Source: Arthrobacter sp. NtRootA1 (GTDB taxonomy: Bacteria; Actinomycetota; Actinomycetes; Actinomycetales; Micrococcaceae). From it: 64,000 nucleotides of DNA. Below are positions 34,799 to 43,431 of this stretch, in pieces. The stretch spans positions 5,084,001 to 5,148,000 of the forward strand of contig NZ_AP024630.1 of NCBI RefSeq assembly GCF_019976975.1, read 5' to 3'. The first letter of the stretch is position 1. Each line of letters opens with the position of its first letter. The notes beneath the pieces were generated by a model. That model was not told where the DNA came from. It made no database searches and saw nothing but the letters and a program-made list of their open reading frames with translations. Made by a program: the position numbers and the translations under genes.

Positions 34799-35662
34799 TT
34801 AGGCGTTGGCAGGGACTGGCGCGTGGATTCGGAACTGGTTTTCCAAGCGGCCGATGCCGTCGATTTCGGTGGTGAGGATGTCGCCGTCGTTCAGGAAGCG
34901 CGGCGGGGTCATTCCCATGCCCACTCCCCCCGGCGTGCCCGTGAGTACGAGGTCGCCGGGGCGCAGGACTGTGAACTGGGAAATGTAGGACAGGAGTTGT
35001 GCGGGGCCGAACACCAGGGTGCTGGTATTGCCCTGCTGCACGAGCTCCCCATTGACGTAGCCACGGACTTCGAAGCTTTCGCTTGCCTCGTCCGCAGTCA
35101 ACATCACGGGGCCCACTGGTGTGGTTGCGTCGAAAGCCTTGCCCTGGAACCACTGCAGGGTGCGGTTCTGCCAGTCACGCATGGAGACGTCATTGGCAAC
35201 GGTGTACCCGGCGATCGCCGCCCGGGCCTGGTCTTCGTCGGCACGAAACAGTTCAGAACCCACGACGACGGCCAACTCGGCTTCCCAGTCCACGCGACCG
35301 CTGCCATGGACTTCTACGACGTCCGCGGCTCCGATCAGGGTGTCAGCGTACTTGGCGAACAGCGTCGGAAATTCAGGAAGTTCGCGTCCCATTTCCTGGA
35401 TGTGATCCCCGTAGTTCAGTCCGCAACAGATGACTTTTCCGGCGCGGGGCAGTAGCGGGGCAAAGTCAGCTTCAGTTGCTCCGATGACGGGCTGCCCGCC
35501 CTCCACCGCTGCTTCCGCTGCCTTCTTGGTGATGGAGCGCCATTCCGGCTGGGCCAGGAGCGCGCCGACGTCCGTGGCCGGCAGCGCAAGGTACGTGTCG
35601 GCGCCCGTGGCGAGTGCCGCCCTCGTACTTCCGCTGGAGGTGCGCAAGGTGGCAAGTTTCAT
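34799..35662 (-). CDS. Fumarylacetoacetate hydrolase family protein
   Basis: 287 aa. The C-terminal FAH domain (from about residue 75) shows VICCGLNYGDHIQEMG, DWEAELAVVVG (metal ligands Glu/Glu), IAGYTVANDVSMRDWQ and VLTGTPGGVGMGMTPPRFLNDGD. Such enzymes cleave C-C bonds in acylpyruvates, for example fumarylpyruvate from gentisate, or hydrate oxo-dienoates. GGAG precedes the ATG at 35662. It is the first gene of the aryl-CoA operon, directly behind the shared promoter region with ridA. Confidence 0.87.
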   Translation of the reverse strand: MKLATLRTSSGSTRAALATGADTYLALPATDVGALLAQPEWRSITKKAAEAAVEGGQPVIGATEADFAPLLPRAGKVICCGLNYGDHIQEMGRELPEFPTLFAKYADTLIGAADVVEVHGSGRVDWEAELAVVVGSELFRADEDQARAAIAGYTVANDVSMRDWQNRTLQWFQGKAFDATTPVGPVMLTADEASESFEVRGYVNGELVQQGNTSTLVFGPAQLLSYISQFTVLRPGDLVLTGTPGGVGMGMTPPRFLNDGDILTTEIDGIGRLENQFRIHAPVPANA

Positions 35663-35796
35663 GGGTTCTGCTCCTTCGAGATTCAATGTGTCGACTTTTT
35701 TACGATCGTCACATATGCTCAACGTAGCACGGCAGAAATGATCTGCACAGAGGCATTTCAAAAGTTTTTGCAGTTGCCACAACAAGGAGGAACAGC
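35663..35796. promoter_or_regulatory. Divergent promoter region with ACGATCGT palindrome
   Basis: 134-bp AT-richer spacer between the FAH and RidA genes. ACGATCGT (35702-35709) is a perfect eight-base palindrome about 40 bp before the FAH start, beside TTTTTT. It is the only space for the operon promoter and a plausible PaaX-type target; no clear -35/-10 pair could be fixed. Confidence 0.45.
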
Positions 35797-36195
35797 ATGA
35801 GCCACAAAACAATCAACCCGGAGTCACTCCCCAAGCCATCCGGTTTTGCGCACGGCATGCTCGCCGGCAACACGGTGTTCCTGGGTGGACAGACTGCCTT
35901 GGACAAGAACATGAACATCGTTCCCGGCGGCATCGTGGAGCAGTTTACGCAGGCGTTTTCCAACGTGCTGACCACGCTCCGGGAAGCGGGCGGGCAGCCG
36001 GAGGACCTCGTCAACGTCACTATCTACCTCACGGACGTAGATGACTACATGGCGAACGGCCGCGAGATCGGACGCATCTGGCGTGAAATGGCTGGCTCGC
36101 AGTACCCGGCGATGGCCGGCATCGGTGTCACCCGGCTGTGGCAGAAAGAGGCCATGATCGAAATCCAGGGCATCGCGGTGATTCCCGAGCGCTAA
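35797..36195 (+). CDS. RidA/YjgF-family enamine/imine deaminase
   Basis: 132-aa RidA protein. HGMLAGNTVFLGGQTALD, EQFTQAFSNVLTTLREAGGQPEDLVNVTIYLTD and IEIQGIAVIPER form the trimeric YjgF fold; the usual substrate Arg is in the QPEDLV..TIYLTD to VTRLWQKEAMIEI part. Relatives include 2-aminomuconate deaminases. AAGGAGG lies just before the ATG. It is divergent from the aryl-CoA operon and may hydrolyse an enamine made when an amino-substituted ring is reduced, which would favour anthranilate as that operon's substrate. Confidence 0.88.
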   Translation: MSHKTINPESLPKPSGFAHGMLAGNTVFLGGQTALDKNMNIVPGGIVEQFTQAFSNVLTTLREAGGQPEDLVNVTIYLTDVDDYMANGREIGRIWREMAGSQYPAMAGIGVTRLWQKEAMIEIQGIAVIPER

Positions 36196-36235
36196 GTCTC
36201 TGGCTCTTCCGCTTGCGGTGCCGGAGGATGTCCCC

Positions 36236-36598
36236 ATGGGAACCGTCACCGAATACTTGGCCAGCGTCAGCGAAAACAACCGGCAGATGCTGGAGCGGAT
36301 CGTTGACATCGCCCGGGAACTCGCGCCCGACGCCGAGGAAGGCACCAGCTACGGCATGCCTGCCTTGCTTGTGGACGGCAAGGGCTTCGTGAGCGTACTC
36401 GAAACAAAGAAGCACTTGGCCTTATACCCGTTTAGCGGCCAGATCCTGCCGGAGATGTCGGAGGAGCTTGGCGGTTACTCGTGGTCGCCGGGGACATTGC
36501 GGTTCTCGGCTGACAACCCTGTGCCGGATTCCATGGTTCGGCGGATTCTTGAGACGCGGCTGGCTGCAATCCGGAAGCAGCCGCCCCGGCCCAACTAG
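36236..36598 (+). CDS. DUF1801 domain protein
   Basis: 120 aa. Helical N-terminus (TVTEYLASVSENNRQMLERIVDIARELAPDAEEGTSYGMPALLVDGKGFVSVLETKKHLALYPF) is typical of DUF1801 (YdhG/YjbR-like small proteins, some called iron-chaperone-like). The ATG at 36236 is chosen over GTG at 36218 because GGAGG lies eight bases before it. Last codons CCC AAC TAG match half of the 66-bp repeat arm found nearby, probably by chance. Function unknown. Confidence 0.78.
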   Translation: MGTVTEYLASVSENNRQMLERIVDIARELAPDAEEGTSYGMPALLVDGKGFVSVLETKKHLALYPFSGQILPEMSEELGGYSWSPGTLRFSADNPVPDSMVRRILETRLAAIRKQPPRPN

Positions 36599-36655
36599 TC
36601 CCCACCGCCAGATGTTATGAAGGCTTAGAGTAACCACTAATGCCAGTCAGTTCCG

Positions 36656-37459
36656 TTAGTGCTTGGCGGAGACGTCCCGTGAGATCGCGTTGGCCGTTGC
36701 GACGACTTCCTGCCGCACGGACTCGAGATATTTCTCCGGGTCAGGCTTAGCTGCCACGGCCTGCGCCTGGAGGGACACATTGATCGCCGCTACGTTGTCG
36801 CCATTGTTGTGGTTCCACACCGGGGCCGCGATGGACATTAGCCCGATCTCCAACTCTTGGTCCAGAAGACACCAGCCTTGCGTACGGACACGTTCGACGG
36901 CGGCCCTCAAGTCTGCCGCGTTGGCGACGGTTCGCGGCGTGAGCGGGGTGAGTTCCGCCGTCGAAAGGTAAGCCTCAAGTTTCGCCTGCGGCAAGCCGGC
37001 GAGCAGGACCCGACCCATCGACGTTGCGTACGCGGGGAAGCGGGTACCCACGGTGATGCCGACGTTCATGATGCGCTTTGTGGCTACGCGGGCAACGTAG
37101 AAGATGTCCGGTCCGTCGAGCACTGCGGCCGAGGTGGACTCCCCCAGCTTCAAGGACAGTTCCTCCAAGTGCGGCTGGGCTAACTGCGGCAGTGACAACG
37201 CCGAAAGGTACGAGTAGCCGAGCTGCAGCACCTTGGCCGTGAGCGCGAAGGTTTTGCCGTCCGTGCGAACGTAGCCGAGCTCCACGAGGGTGTGCAGAAA
37301 ACGGCGGGCCGTGGCGCGAGTCAGGTCAGTGCGGGCTGCGACCTCACTGAGGGTCATCACGGGGTTGTTCGCATCGAAGGCCCGGATTACGGCGAGTCCC
37401 CGGGCCAGCGACTGGACGTACTGGTCGCTGGCCTGCGGGGTTACTGCCGATTCGCTCAT
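36656..37459 (-). CDS. IclR-family regulator, PcaR/PcaU-like
   Basis: 267 aa. N-terminal winged helix (QSLARGLAVIRAFDANNPVMTLSEVAARTDLTRATARRFLHTLVELGYV) and C-terminal ligand domain (LDGPDIFYVARVATKRIMNVGITVGTRFPAYATSMGRVLLAGL). The opening VQSLARGLAVI and ARRFLHTL match the PcaR/PcaU/PobR group that controls beta-ketoadipate genes, usually as activator with beta-ketoadipate or protocatechuate as effector. It is the last gene of the pca locus, 46 bp after pcaJ, and probably acts on the sites before aroE (47230-47263). Confidence 0.87.
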   Translation of the reverse strand: MSESAVTPQASDQYVQSLARGLAVIRAFDANNPVMTLSEVAARTDLTRATARRFLHTLVELGYVRTDGKTFALTAKVLQLGYSYLSALSLPQLAQPHLEELSLKLGESTSAAVLDGPDIFYVARVATKRIMNVGITVGTRFPAYATSMGRVLLAGLPQAKLEAYLSTAELTPLTPRTVANAADLRAAVERVRTQGWCLLDQELEIGLMSIAAPVWNHNNGDNVAAINVSLQAQAVAAKPDPEKYLESVRQEVVATANAISRDVSAKH

Positions 37460-37505
37460 GGTTACCAATCCTAGGGGGCGTTGCGGGGCCAACTTGCGGG
37501 GCCTG

Positions 37506-38171
37506 CTATGCCTTTTTCAGGGGTAGGGGTACGAGCTCCTGGATTTCCTCGAAGGTGCAGCCGAACGTCTCGCGGACTGTCACACCTTCGGGACCTGTGA
37601 GGAAGACGGCCTTGTCGGTGTAGACGCGGGTCACGCATCCCACGCCGGTCAGGGGATAGGTGCATTGCTCCACAAGTTTGGATACGCCCTCGCGGGTCAA
37701 CAAAGTCATCATGACGAACACGTCCTTAGCGCCCGTGGCCAGATCCATGGCACCTCCGACGGCGGGGATCGCGTCCGGGGCGCCGGTGTGCCAGTTGGCG
37801 AGGTCGCCTGTGGCGGAGACCTGGAACGCTCCGAGGACGCAGATGTCCAGGTGGCCGCCGCGCATGATCGCGAACGAATCGGCGTGGTGGAAGTACGAGG
37901 CTCCGGGCAGCTCAGTGACGGGGATCTTGCCGGCGTTGATCAAGTCACCATCGACCTCGTCCCCAACGGCGGCCGGGCCCATCCCGAGCATCCCGTTCTC
38001 GGTGTGGAGCGTGATGTTCTGTTCCTCGGTGAGGTAGTTCGAGACGAGGGTCGGCTGACCGATGCCCAGGTTCACGAACGAACCCGGCGCGATATCTCGG
38101 GCCACCAACTGGGCGAGTTCGTCGCGGCCCAAGGGCTTTTCGGAGGTCTGGATGCTTGTCTGCGTGCCCAT
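37506..38171 (-). CDS. pcaJ: 3-oxoadipate CoA-transferase subunit B
   Basis: 221-aa beta subunit. ARDIAPGSFVNLGIGQPTLVSNYL and TLHTENGMLGMGP carry the catalytic glutamate (ENG) that forms the enzyme-CoA thioester; GGHLDICVLGAFQV is the family motif. With PcaI it moves CoA from succinyl-CoA to 3-oxoadipate, the last but one step of the beta-ketoadipate pathway. Two bases after pcaI. Confidence 0.95.
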   Translation of the reverse strand: MGTQTSIQTSEKPLGRDELAQLVARDIAPGSFVNLGIGQPTLVSNYLTEEQNITLHTENGMLGMGPAAVGDEVDGDLINAGKIPVTELPGASYFHHADSFAIMRGGHLDICVLGAFQVSATGDLANWHTGAPDAIPAVGGAMDLATGAKDVFVMMTLLTREGVSKLVEQCTYPLTGVGCVTRVYTDKAVFLTGPEGVTVRETFGCTFEEIQELVPLPLKKA

Positions 38172-38173
38172 GC

Positions 38174-38875
38174 TCAGGCCACCTTTCCGTTCGAACTAAG
38201 CGTTTCAGAAGCGGCGGAGTCCACGCGGACAACGCTGTTGACGTAAATGCCCGGGGTCACCACGTTCTCCGGATCCAGCGACCCGGTGGGCACGATCTCC
38301 GAGACCTGCACAATGGTGTGCTTGGCAGCAGCGGCCATGATCGGGCCGAAGTTCCTGGCGGTCTTGCGATAGACGAGGTTGCCCTTGCCGTCCGCCTTGA
38401 GCGCCTTGATCAGCGCGACGTCGGCGTGGATGGGCGTCTCGAACACCTGGCCGCGGCCGTCGATGATCCGGGTTTCCTTGCCCTCGGCCAGCGTGGTGCC
38501 GTAGCCGGTTGGAGTGAAGAACCCGCCAATCCCGGCCCCCGCGGCCCGGATACGCTCAGCCAGGTTCCCCTGCGGAACGAGTTCCAGTTCGATCTCACCT
38601 GCATGGAACTTGGCATCGAAGTGCCAGGAATCGGACTGCCGCGGGAAGGAACAGATCATTTTGCGGACCCGGCCTTCCTTGATCAGCAACGCCAGGCCCT
38701 GGTCGCCCTGGCCGGCATTGTTGTTCACCACGGTCAGGTCCTTCGCGCCGCAGTCCATGAGTGCGTCGATCAATTCGAACGGCTGCCCTGCATTGCCGAA
38801 CCCGCCGATCATCACCGTAGACCCGTCCTTGATCCCGGCCACGGCCTCGGCAACAGTGTCAATGAAATTCAGCAT
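38174..38875 (-). CDS. pcaI: 3-oxoadipate CoA-transferase subunit A
   Basis: 233-aa alpha subunit. DGSTVMIGGFGNAGQPFELIDAL is the CoA-binding GxGGF motif, and RAAGAGIGGFFTPTGYGTTLAEGKE is the second signature. Partner of PcaJ, encoded 2 bp downstream. Starts 4 bp after pcaF. Confidence 0.95.
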   Translation of the reverse strand: MLNFIDTVAEAVAGIKDGSTVMIGGFGNAGQPFELIDALMDCGAKDLTVVNNNAGQGDQGLALLIKEGRVRKMICSFPRQSDSWHFDAKFHAGEIELELVPQGNLAERIRAAGAGIGGFFTPTGYGTTLAEGKETRIIDGRGQVFETPIHADVALIKALKADGKGNLVYRKTARNFGPIMAAAAKHTIVQVSEIVPTGSLDPENVVTPGIYVNSVVRVDSAASETLSSNGKVA

Positions 38876-38879
38876 CGTC

Positions 38880-40094
38880 CTAACCCTTCACAGAACCAGT
38901 TACGTTTTCCAGCACCACAGCCAAGCCCTGCCCAACCCCAATGCAGATCGCCGCCACTCCCCAGCGCTGTCCGGAGGCCTGCAACGACCGCGCCAACGTA
39001 CCCAGGATGCGGGTACCGGAGGCACCGAGCGGGTGGCCCATCGCAATGGCCCCGCCGTGGCGGTTCACGATCGAGGGGTCGATCCCCCACGCGTCAACGC
39101 ACGCCAGCGATTGCGCGGCGAACGCTTCGTTAAGTTCGACGGCGCCAACCTGGTCCCAGCCGATGCCTGCCTTCGCGAGGGCCTTGTTCGCCGCCTCCAC
39201 CGGAGCGAACCCAAAGAACTGCGGATCGTTGCCATGAGCACCACGCCCGGCGATACGCGCCAACGGCTCCATGCCAAGAATCGACGAAGCAGCCTCCGAC
39301 CCAATCCACGCAGCCGAAGCACCATCAGACAAAGGCGACGCATTCCCGGCGGTGACCGTGCCGCCGTCGGGCCCTGAACCTTCGGGACGGAACACCGTCT
39401 TCAACCCCGCCAGCTTCTCCGCGGAAGAACCAGCCCGGATTCCTTCGTCCCGCACCAGGTCCGTGCCCGGAACCGCGGTGACAAGGTTGTCGTAGAACCC
39501 GTCGTTCCATCCAGCATCGGCCAGATTGTGGGAGTCCGCAGCGAACTGGTCCTGGCGTTCCCGCGTGATCCCGTACTTCTCGCGCAGCCGTTCCGTGGCT
39601 TCGCCCAGGGAGATGGTCCAGTCCTTGTTCATGGCCGGGTTCACCAGACGCCAGCCGAGCGTGGTGGAGGCCAGCGTCATGTCCCCGGCCGGGTACGGCT
39701 TGGAAGTCTTCGGCAGCACCCACGGCGCACGCGACATCGACTCTGCCCCGCCCACCAGCATGAGCTCAGCATCGCCGGCATTGATCTGGCGGGATGCAAT
39801 GATTGCGGCGTCCAACGACGAACCACAGAGACGGTTGACCGTGGTCCCCGGAATCGAAACCGGCAGCCCAGCCAGCAGGGTAGCCATCCGGGCAACGTTG
39901 CGGTTTTCCTCGCCGGCGCCGTTGGCGTTGCCAAACACCACCTCGTCGATCCGCTCAACATCCAGCCCCGGAGCCCGTCGAACCGACTCACGCACCACAT
40001 GGGCGGCCAGGTCATCGGGACGGACAGCAGCAAGTCCGGAGCCGAACTTGCCAAAGGGCGTGCGCACGGCGTCGTACACAAAAGCCTGGTTCAT
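38880..40094 (-). CDS. pcaF: 3-oxoadipyl-CoA thiolase
   Basis: 404-aa thiolase that cleaves 3-oxoadipyl-CoA to succinyl-CoA and acetyl-CoA. Nucleophilic Cys in TVNRLCGSSLDA, His in NRHGGAIAMGHPLGASGTRI and second Cys in AAICIGVGQG, where Val replaces the common Gly. Family start ...QAFVYDAVRTPFGKFGSGLA. ATG at 40094 chosen; the in-frame GTG/ATG at 40118 would fall in the 66-bp repeat boundary. Follows pcaC after a 76-bp gap that contains that repeat. Confidence 0.95.
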   Translation of the reverse strand: MNQAFVYDAVRTPFGKFGSGLAAVRPDDLAAHVVRESVRRAPGLDVERIDEVVFGNANGAGEENRNVARMATLLAGLPVSIPGTTVNRLCGSSLDAAIIASRQINAGDAELMLVGGAESMSRAPWVLPKTSKPYPAGDMTLASTTLGWRLVNPAMNKDWTISLGEATERLREKYGITRERQDQFAADSHNLADAGWNDGFYDNLVTAVPGTDLVRDEGIRAGSSAEKLAGLKTVFRPEGSGPDGGTVTAGNASPLSDGASAAWIGSEAASSILGMEPLARIAGRGAHGNDPQFFGFAPVEAANKALAKAGIGWDQVGAVELNEAFAAQSLACVDAWGIDPSIVNRHGGAIAMGHPLGASGTRILGTLARSLQASGQRWGVAAICIGVGQGLAVVLENVTGSVKG

Positions 40095-40113
40095 GGGTTT
40101 CTCTTTCTGCTTG

Positions 40114-40179
40114 CCCAACTGAGTCGCAGTTGTGCGCGTTTTGAGGGGGCTAAACGCGCACTAATGCGACCTAGTTGGG
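40114..40179. repeat. 66-bp palindromic intergenic element, copy A
   Basis: Outer arms CCCAACTGAGTCGCA (40114-40128) and TGCGACCTAGTTGGG (40165-40179) pair at 13 of 15 positions; inner arms TGCGCGTTT and AAACGCGCA pair perfectly. The right arm forms the last codons of pcaC (Pro, Asn, stop). A second copy of equal length is at 47280-47345. Confidence 0.9.
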
Positions 40180-40608
40180 TTCGTTTGCGTCGATCTCGGC
40201 GAATACTTTCTGCGCCGTCTTGAAGGCCGAATTGGCCGAGGGAACACTGCAATAAATTGCGGTCTGCAGCAGGATTTCCTTGATCTCGTCCCTGCTCAGG
40301 CCGTTGTTGAGGGCCGCCCGAACGTGCATCGCGAGCTCCTCCCAGTGACCGTGCGCCACCAGTGCCGTGAGGGTGACGGCGGAGCGCATTTGCCGGCTAA
40401 GACCGGGCCGCGTCCAGATGCCACCCCAGGCGATCCTGGTGATCATGTCCTGATAGTCCTCGGTAAAGGAGTCCATATTGGCGTTCGCACGGTCCACGTG
40501 CTCATTGCCGAGCACTTCGCGCCGTACGGCCATGCCGGCGTCGTAAATGTCCTGCCCGGTGGCATCCGCCTGCACGGCACCACTCCGCTCGGGAGATAAA
40601 GAGGTCAT
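40171..40608 (-). CDS. pcaC: 4-carboxymuconolactone decarboxylase
   Basis: 145-aa AhpD/CMD-fold protein. GMAVRREVLGNEHVDRANANMDSFTEDYQDMITRIAWGGIWTRPGLSRQMRSAVTLTALVAHGHWEELAMHVRAALNNGLSRDEIKEILLQTAIYC-like region is the full CMD domain; no CxxC is needed. It decarboxylates carboxymuconolactone to the enol-lactone. ATG at 40608 overlaps the pcaD stop (ATGA). Separate from pcaD here, whereas many actinobacteria carry a fused pcaL. Its last residues come from a palindromic repeat. Confidence 0.94.
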   Translation of the reverse strand: MTSLSPERSGAVQADATGQDIYDAGMAVRREVLGNEHVDRANANMDSFTEDYQDMITRIAWGGIWTRPGLSRQMRSAVTLTALVAHGHWEELAMHVRAALNNGLSRDEIKEILLQTAIYCSVPSANSAFKTAQKVFAEIDANEPN

Positions 40609-41408
40609 CGTCCGTTCTCCTTCATAAAGGTCCGCATCAACCCGGCCACAATTGCAGGCGCCTCCGCTGGCGCAAGGTGCCCGACGCCGTCGAGCGCCAC
40701 CGCCTGGGCGGAACCGCCGCCCGCGGTGATACCGGAAACAACAGCTTCGGCCAACGATGGCGGCGCCACAGAGTCCTCGACGCCGGCAATCGCCTGGGTG
40801 GGAACGGTGATGCTGCCGAGTTGCTCGCGGACGTCGAATCCGGCGAGGGCTTCGCAGCAGAACGAGTAGCTGAAGCGGTCGGCATCGCGAAGTGAGTGCA
40901 GGAGGCGGCTGCTGATTTCCGGCTGGCGGTCCATGAAGCCGGGACCGAACCAACGCTCGGCGGAGCCTTGGATCATCACAGGCGTCCCCAATTTGCGCAC
41001 GGTTTCCGCGCGCTCCAGCCAGCCTTCAGGCGTGCCAATCTTGGCGCCGCTGCACTGCACCGAGAGGCTGCGGAGGCGGTCACCATGCTTGATGCCAAGT
41101 TGTAGGCCGATGGCGCCGCCCAGCGAGACGCCGGCGTAGTGAAAGTTCGCGCCCGGGCTCACAAGATCAACAAGATCGACGACGGCGTCCGCCAGTTCCG
41201 CGATATCGAAACCTTCGGTGGCGGCTGGCGAGATGCCATGGCCGGGGAGATCCCAGCCGATGACGTCGTACTCATCGCCAAGCAGCGCTGCCGTTTCAGT
41301 CCAAAGCACGGTGGAGGTGCCCAGCGACGGCCCCACCACGAGGAGAGGCTTCTCCCCGAGTGATCGCTGCGGGGACAGCAAAACGGCCTTGACGGTTGGC
41401 TTAGCCAC
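40605..41408 (-). CDS. pcaD: 3-oxoadipate enol-lactone hydrolase
   Basis: 267-aa alpha/beta hydrolase. Nucleophile Ser in YAGVSLGGAIG, acid Asp in IAGVEDSVAPP, His in DGVGHLAPAE; oxyanion region VVGPSLGTSTVLW. It hydrolyses the enol-lactone to 3-oxoadipate. GTG at 41408 with GGGAG upstream, overlapping the pcaB end by eight bases. Confidence 0.93.
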   Translation of the reverse strand: MAKPTVKAVLLSPQRSLGEKPLLVVGPSLGTSTVLWTETAALLGDEYDVIGWDLPGHGISPAATEGFDIAELADAVVDLVDLVSPGANFHYAGVSLGGAIGLQLGIKHGDRLRSLSVQCSGAKIGTPEGWLERAETVRKLGTPVMIQGSAERWFGPGFMDRQPEISSRLLHSLRDADRFSYSFCCEALAGFDVREQLGSITVPTQAIAGVEDSVAPPSLAEAVVSGITAGGGSAQAVALDGVGHLAPAEAPAIVAGLMRTFMKENGR

Positions 41409-42831
41409 GGGTGGCTCCCTTCGTTGTCGGTGAGTCGGAGGCGGCAGAGCCCGTGAATCCGGGATAGGCAGCAAAGATCCGGCGCGCGATTTCGGCGGCT
41501 TCACCGAGGTAGCTCGCGGGATCCAGGAGTGCCTCGAGTTCGGCGGCACTGAGCTTGTCCGCAGGGACAGCCTCACGCAGCAGCTTGGTGTAGATCCGCG
41601 TCTGCTCGGCCGCGGGCGCCCTGAGCGTTTCATCGACGACGTTCTGCAGCTTTTGTTTTCCGTCCGGACCCAGGAGAGGCGCGACGGCGGCCATCACACC
41701 TTCGCTGAGGAGCAGAGGCCCCGAAATTTCGAGGTTCCGGCGCATCGCTTCCGGGAAGACACGAAGGCCTGCCGTGAGTTCGCTGACGTGACCTGCGGAC
41801 CCCAAGGCCAACGCGAGCAGCTGACGCAGGGCCGGCCATTCGCTGTGCCAGGCACCGTCCGGGCGCTCATCGTTGAAAGTGGCCGCCGCGAGGTGCAGCT
41901 GCGATGCGAGGCCGGGTGCCTGCAGCGCCGCACTGCGGACGAGTACGGACAGTACGGGGTTCTGCTTCTGCGGCATGGCCGAGGAGACCCCGCGTCCGGC
42001 GGCCAGCGGTTCGCCGAGCTCGGCGACTTCCGGACGGCTCAGGAACAGCAGGTCCGCGGCGATCTTTCCGAAGGAATCAATCAGTGCGGCAAGTCCATCG
42101 CCCAGGGACGTGATGGCCAGGCGGTTGGTGTGCCAAGGAGCAGGAGCTGTTGCGAGGCCAAGCTTTGAGGCCAAAGAATCCGCCAATTCAAACGGCGTGG
42201 TCTGCGAGGAAGCGGTCAGCTTGGTCGCCGACGCCAGGGTTCCGCCCGCACCACCGAACTGAACGGGTAACTCCACTGCAGACAACCGCGCAGCCGCAGC
42301 AGCCACCCCCTGGAACCACTGCGCAGCCTTGAGCCCGAAGGTGTACGGCAGCGCGTGCTGCGTCAGGCTCCTTCCCACGCACAGCGTGTCCGCGTGCTCC
42401 CCTGCCAAGGTGGCGAGCGCCGTCGTCGTGCGTTTCACGTCAACGAGCAGCGCAGAAACGGCGCGGCTGGCGAGCAGCATGAGGGCGGAGTCGAGGACGT
42501 CCTGGCTGGTGAGGGAGGTGTGCACAGCGGATGCCGCGCCCGCGTCCAGGGATTTCACCCGGGCGCGCAGGTCACCAAGCAACGGAATCACAGGGTTGCC
42601 CCCGCCCTGGGCGCGTTCCGCCACCGAAGCGGCGTCGTAAGAACCGGGATCGGCGGCTTCGGCCACGACTGCGGCGGAACCTGCAGGAACGAGCCCCGCT
42701 TCCTCGAGGACAACCGCCCAGGCGGCTTCGACGTCGAGGATCGCCGCGATCAGGACACGGTCGCCCGTCAGCGCCGCAACAGAGGGCGACGCCGAGACGG
42801 GGCTAAGGAGGCCGAAGTCGCCGTCGATCAT
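41401..42831 (-). CDS. pcaB: 3-carboxy-cis,cis-muconate cycloisomerase
   Basis: 476-aa fumarase/aspartase-superfamily enzyme. The family signature is SSAMPQKQNPV (around residue 285); QGGGNPVIPLL and HTSLTSQDVLDSALML are the other two conserved regions. It lactonises carboxymuconate to carboxymuconolactone. Start at 42831 overlaps the pcaG stop (ATGA). Longer in-frame extension to 43179 lies inside pcaG and is not used. Confidence 0.94.
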   Translation of the reverse strand: MIDGDFGLLSPVSASPSVAALTGDRVLIAAILDVEAAWAVVLEEAGLVPAGSAAVVAEAADPGSYDAASVAERAQGGGNPVIPLLGDLRARVKSLDAGAASAVHTSLTSQDVLDSALMLLASRAVSALLVDVKRTTTALATLAGEHADTLCVGRSLTQHALPYTFGLKAAQWFQGVAAAAARLSAVELPVQFGGAGGTLASATKLTASSQTTPFELADSLASKLGLATAPAPWHTNRLAITSLGDGLAALIDSFGKIAADLLFLSRPEVAELGEPLAAGRGVSSAMPQKQNPVLSVLVRSAALQAPGLASQLHLAAATFNDERPDGAWHSEWPALRQLLALALGSAGHVSELTAGLRVFPEAMRRNLEISGPLLLSEGVMAAVAPLLGPDGKQKLQNVVDETLRAPAAEQTRIYTKLLREAVPADKLSAAELEALLDPASYLGEAAEIARRIFAAYPGFTGSAASDSPTTKGATRG

Positions 42832-43427
42832 GGCTGTGAGTCCGCGTTGACGCTGGTATCGAGTGAACCGTCCTGCTGGAAATCCAGGAATACAGTTTCG
42901 TCGCCGCCCTGCAGTCGGATGTCCCAAGTGAGGCCGCCGTCGGGGTCGCGACGGGCGATCAGGGTCTTGCGACGCTCGGGGTCCAGGGAGCTCAGGAGCG
43001 GATCGTTGGCCAGCGCTTCCTCGTTTTCCGGGAGGTACACGCGGGTGAAAAGGCGGTTCATGAGGCCGCGGGCAAACACAGCCACGGAGATGAACGGGGC
43101 CGAACCCGGCGAGGTTGGTCCGGGGTTGACGGTGGTGAAGGTGTACACGCCGGAGTTGCCCACGGAGCCGCGGCCCCACCCGGTGAAAGTGTAGCCATCG
43201 CGGACCAAGGAGCCGGTGCGCTGGACGATGTTGCCCTCGGAGTCCGGCTGCCAGATCTCCAGGATGGCGTCCGGGATGGTGTTGCCGGCGCCGTCGTAGA
43301 CCGTGCCTTGGAGGCGGATGCTGCCCGGGCTTCCCGGGGCGAGGAGTTCGTTGTCCTTATTAAAAGGGAGGGCGTATCCGTAGAAGGGTCCGACGGTCTG
43401 GCCCGGTGTGGGTGTCAGCTTGCTCAT
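42828..43427 (-). CDS. pcaG: Protocatechuate 3,4-dioxygenase alpha subunit
   Basis: 199-aa intradiol-fold subunit. TPGQTVGPFYGYALPF at the N-terminus, IRLQGTVYDGAGNTIPDAILEIWQPDSEGNI as the central sandwich, FTTVNPGPT and FISVAVFARGLMNRLFTRVYLP follow. As in other alpha subunits it lacks the full set of iron ligands, which reside on PcaH. Four bases after pcaH. Confidence 0.95.
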   Translation of the reverse strand: MSKLTPTPGQTVGPFYGYALPFNKDNELLAPGSPGSIRLQGTVYDGAGNTIPDAILEIWQPDSEGNIVQRTGSLVRDGYTFTGWGRGSVGNSGVYTFTTVNPGPTSPGSAPFISVAVFARGLMNRLFTRVYLPENEEALANDPLLSSLDPERRKTLIARRDPDGGLTWDIRLQGGDETVFLDFQQDGSLDTSVNADSQP

Positions 43428-43431
43428 GTGC

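Noticed and set aside
36590-36598. Third copy of the 66-bp palindromic element at the end of the DUF1801 gene
   Set aside because: Only CCCAACTAG matches; the partner arm and inner stem are absent within 100 bases, so most likely chance.
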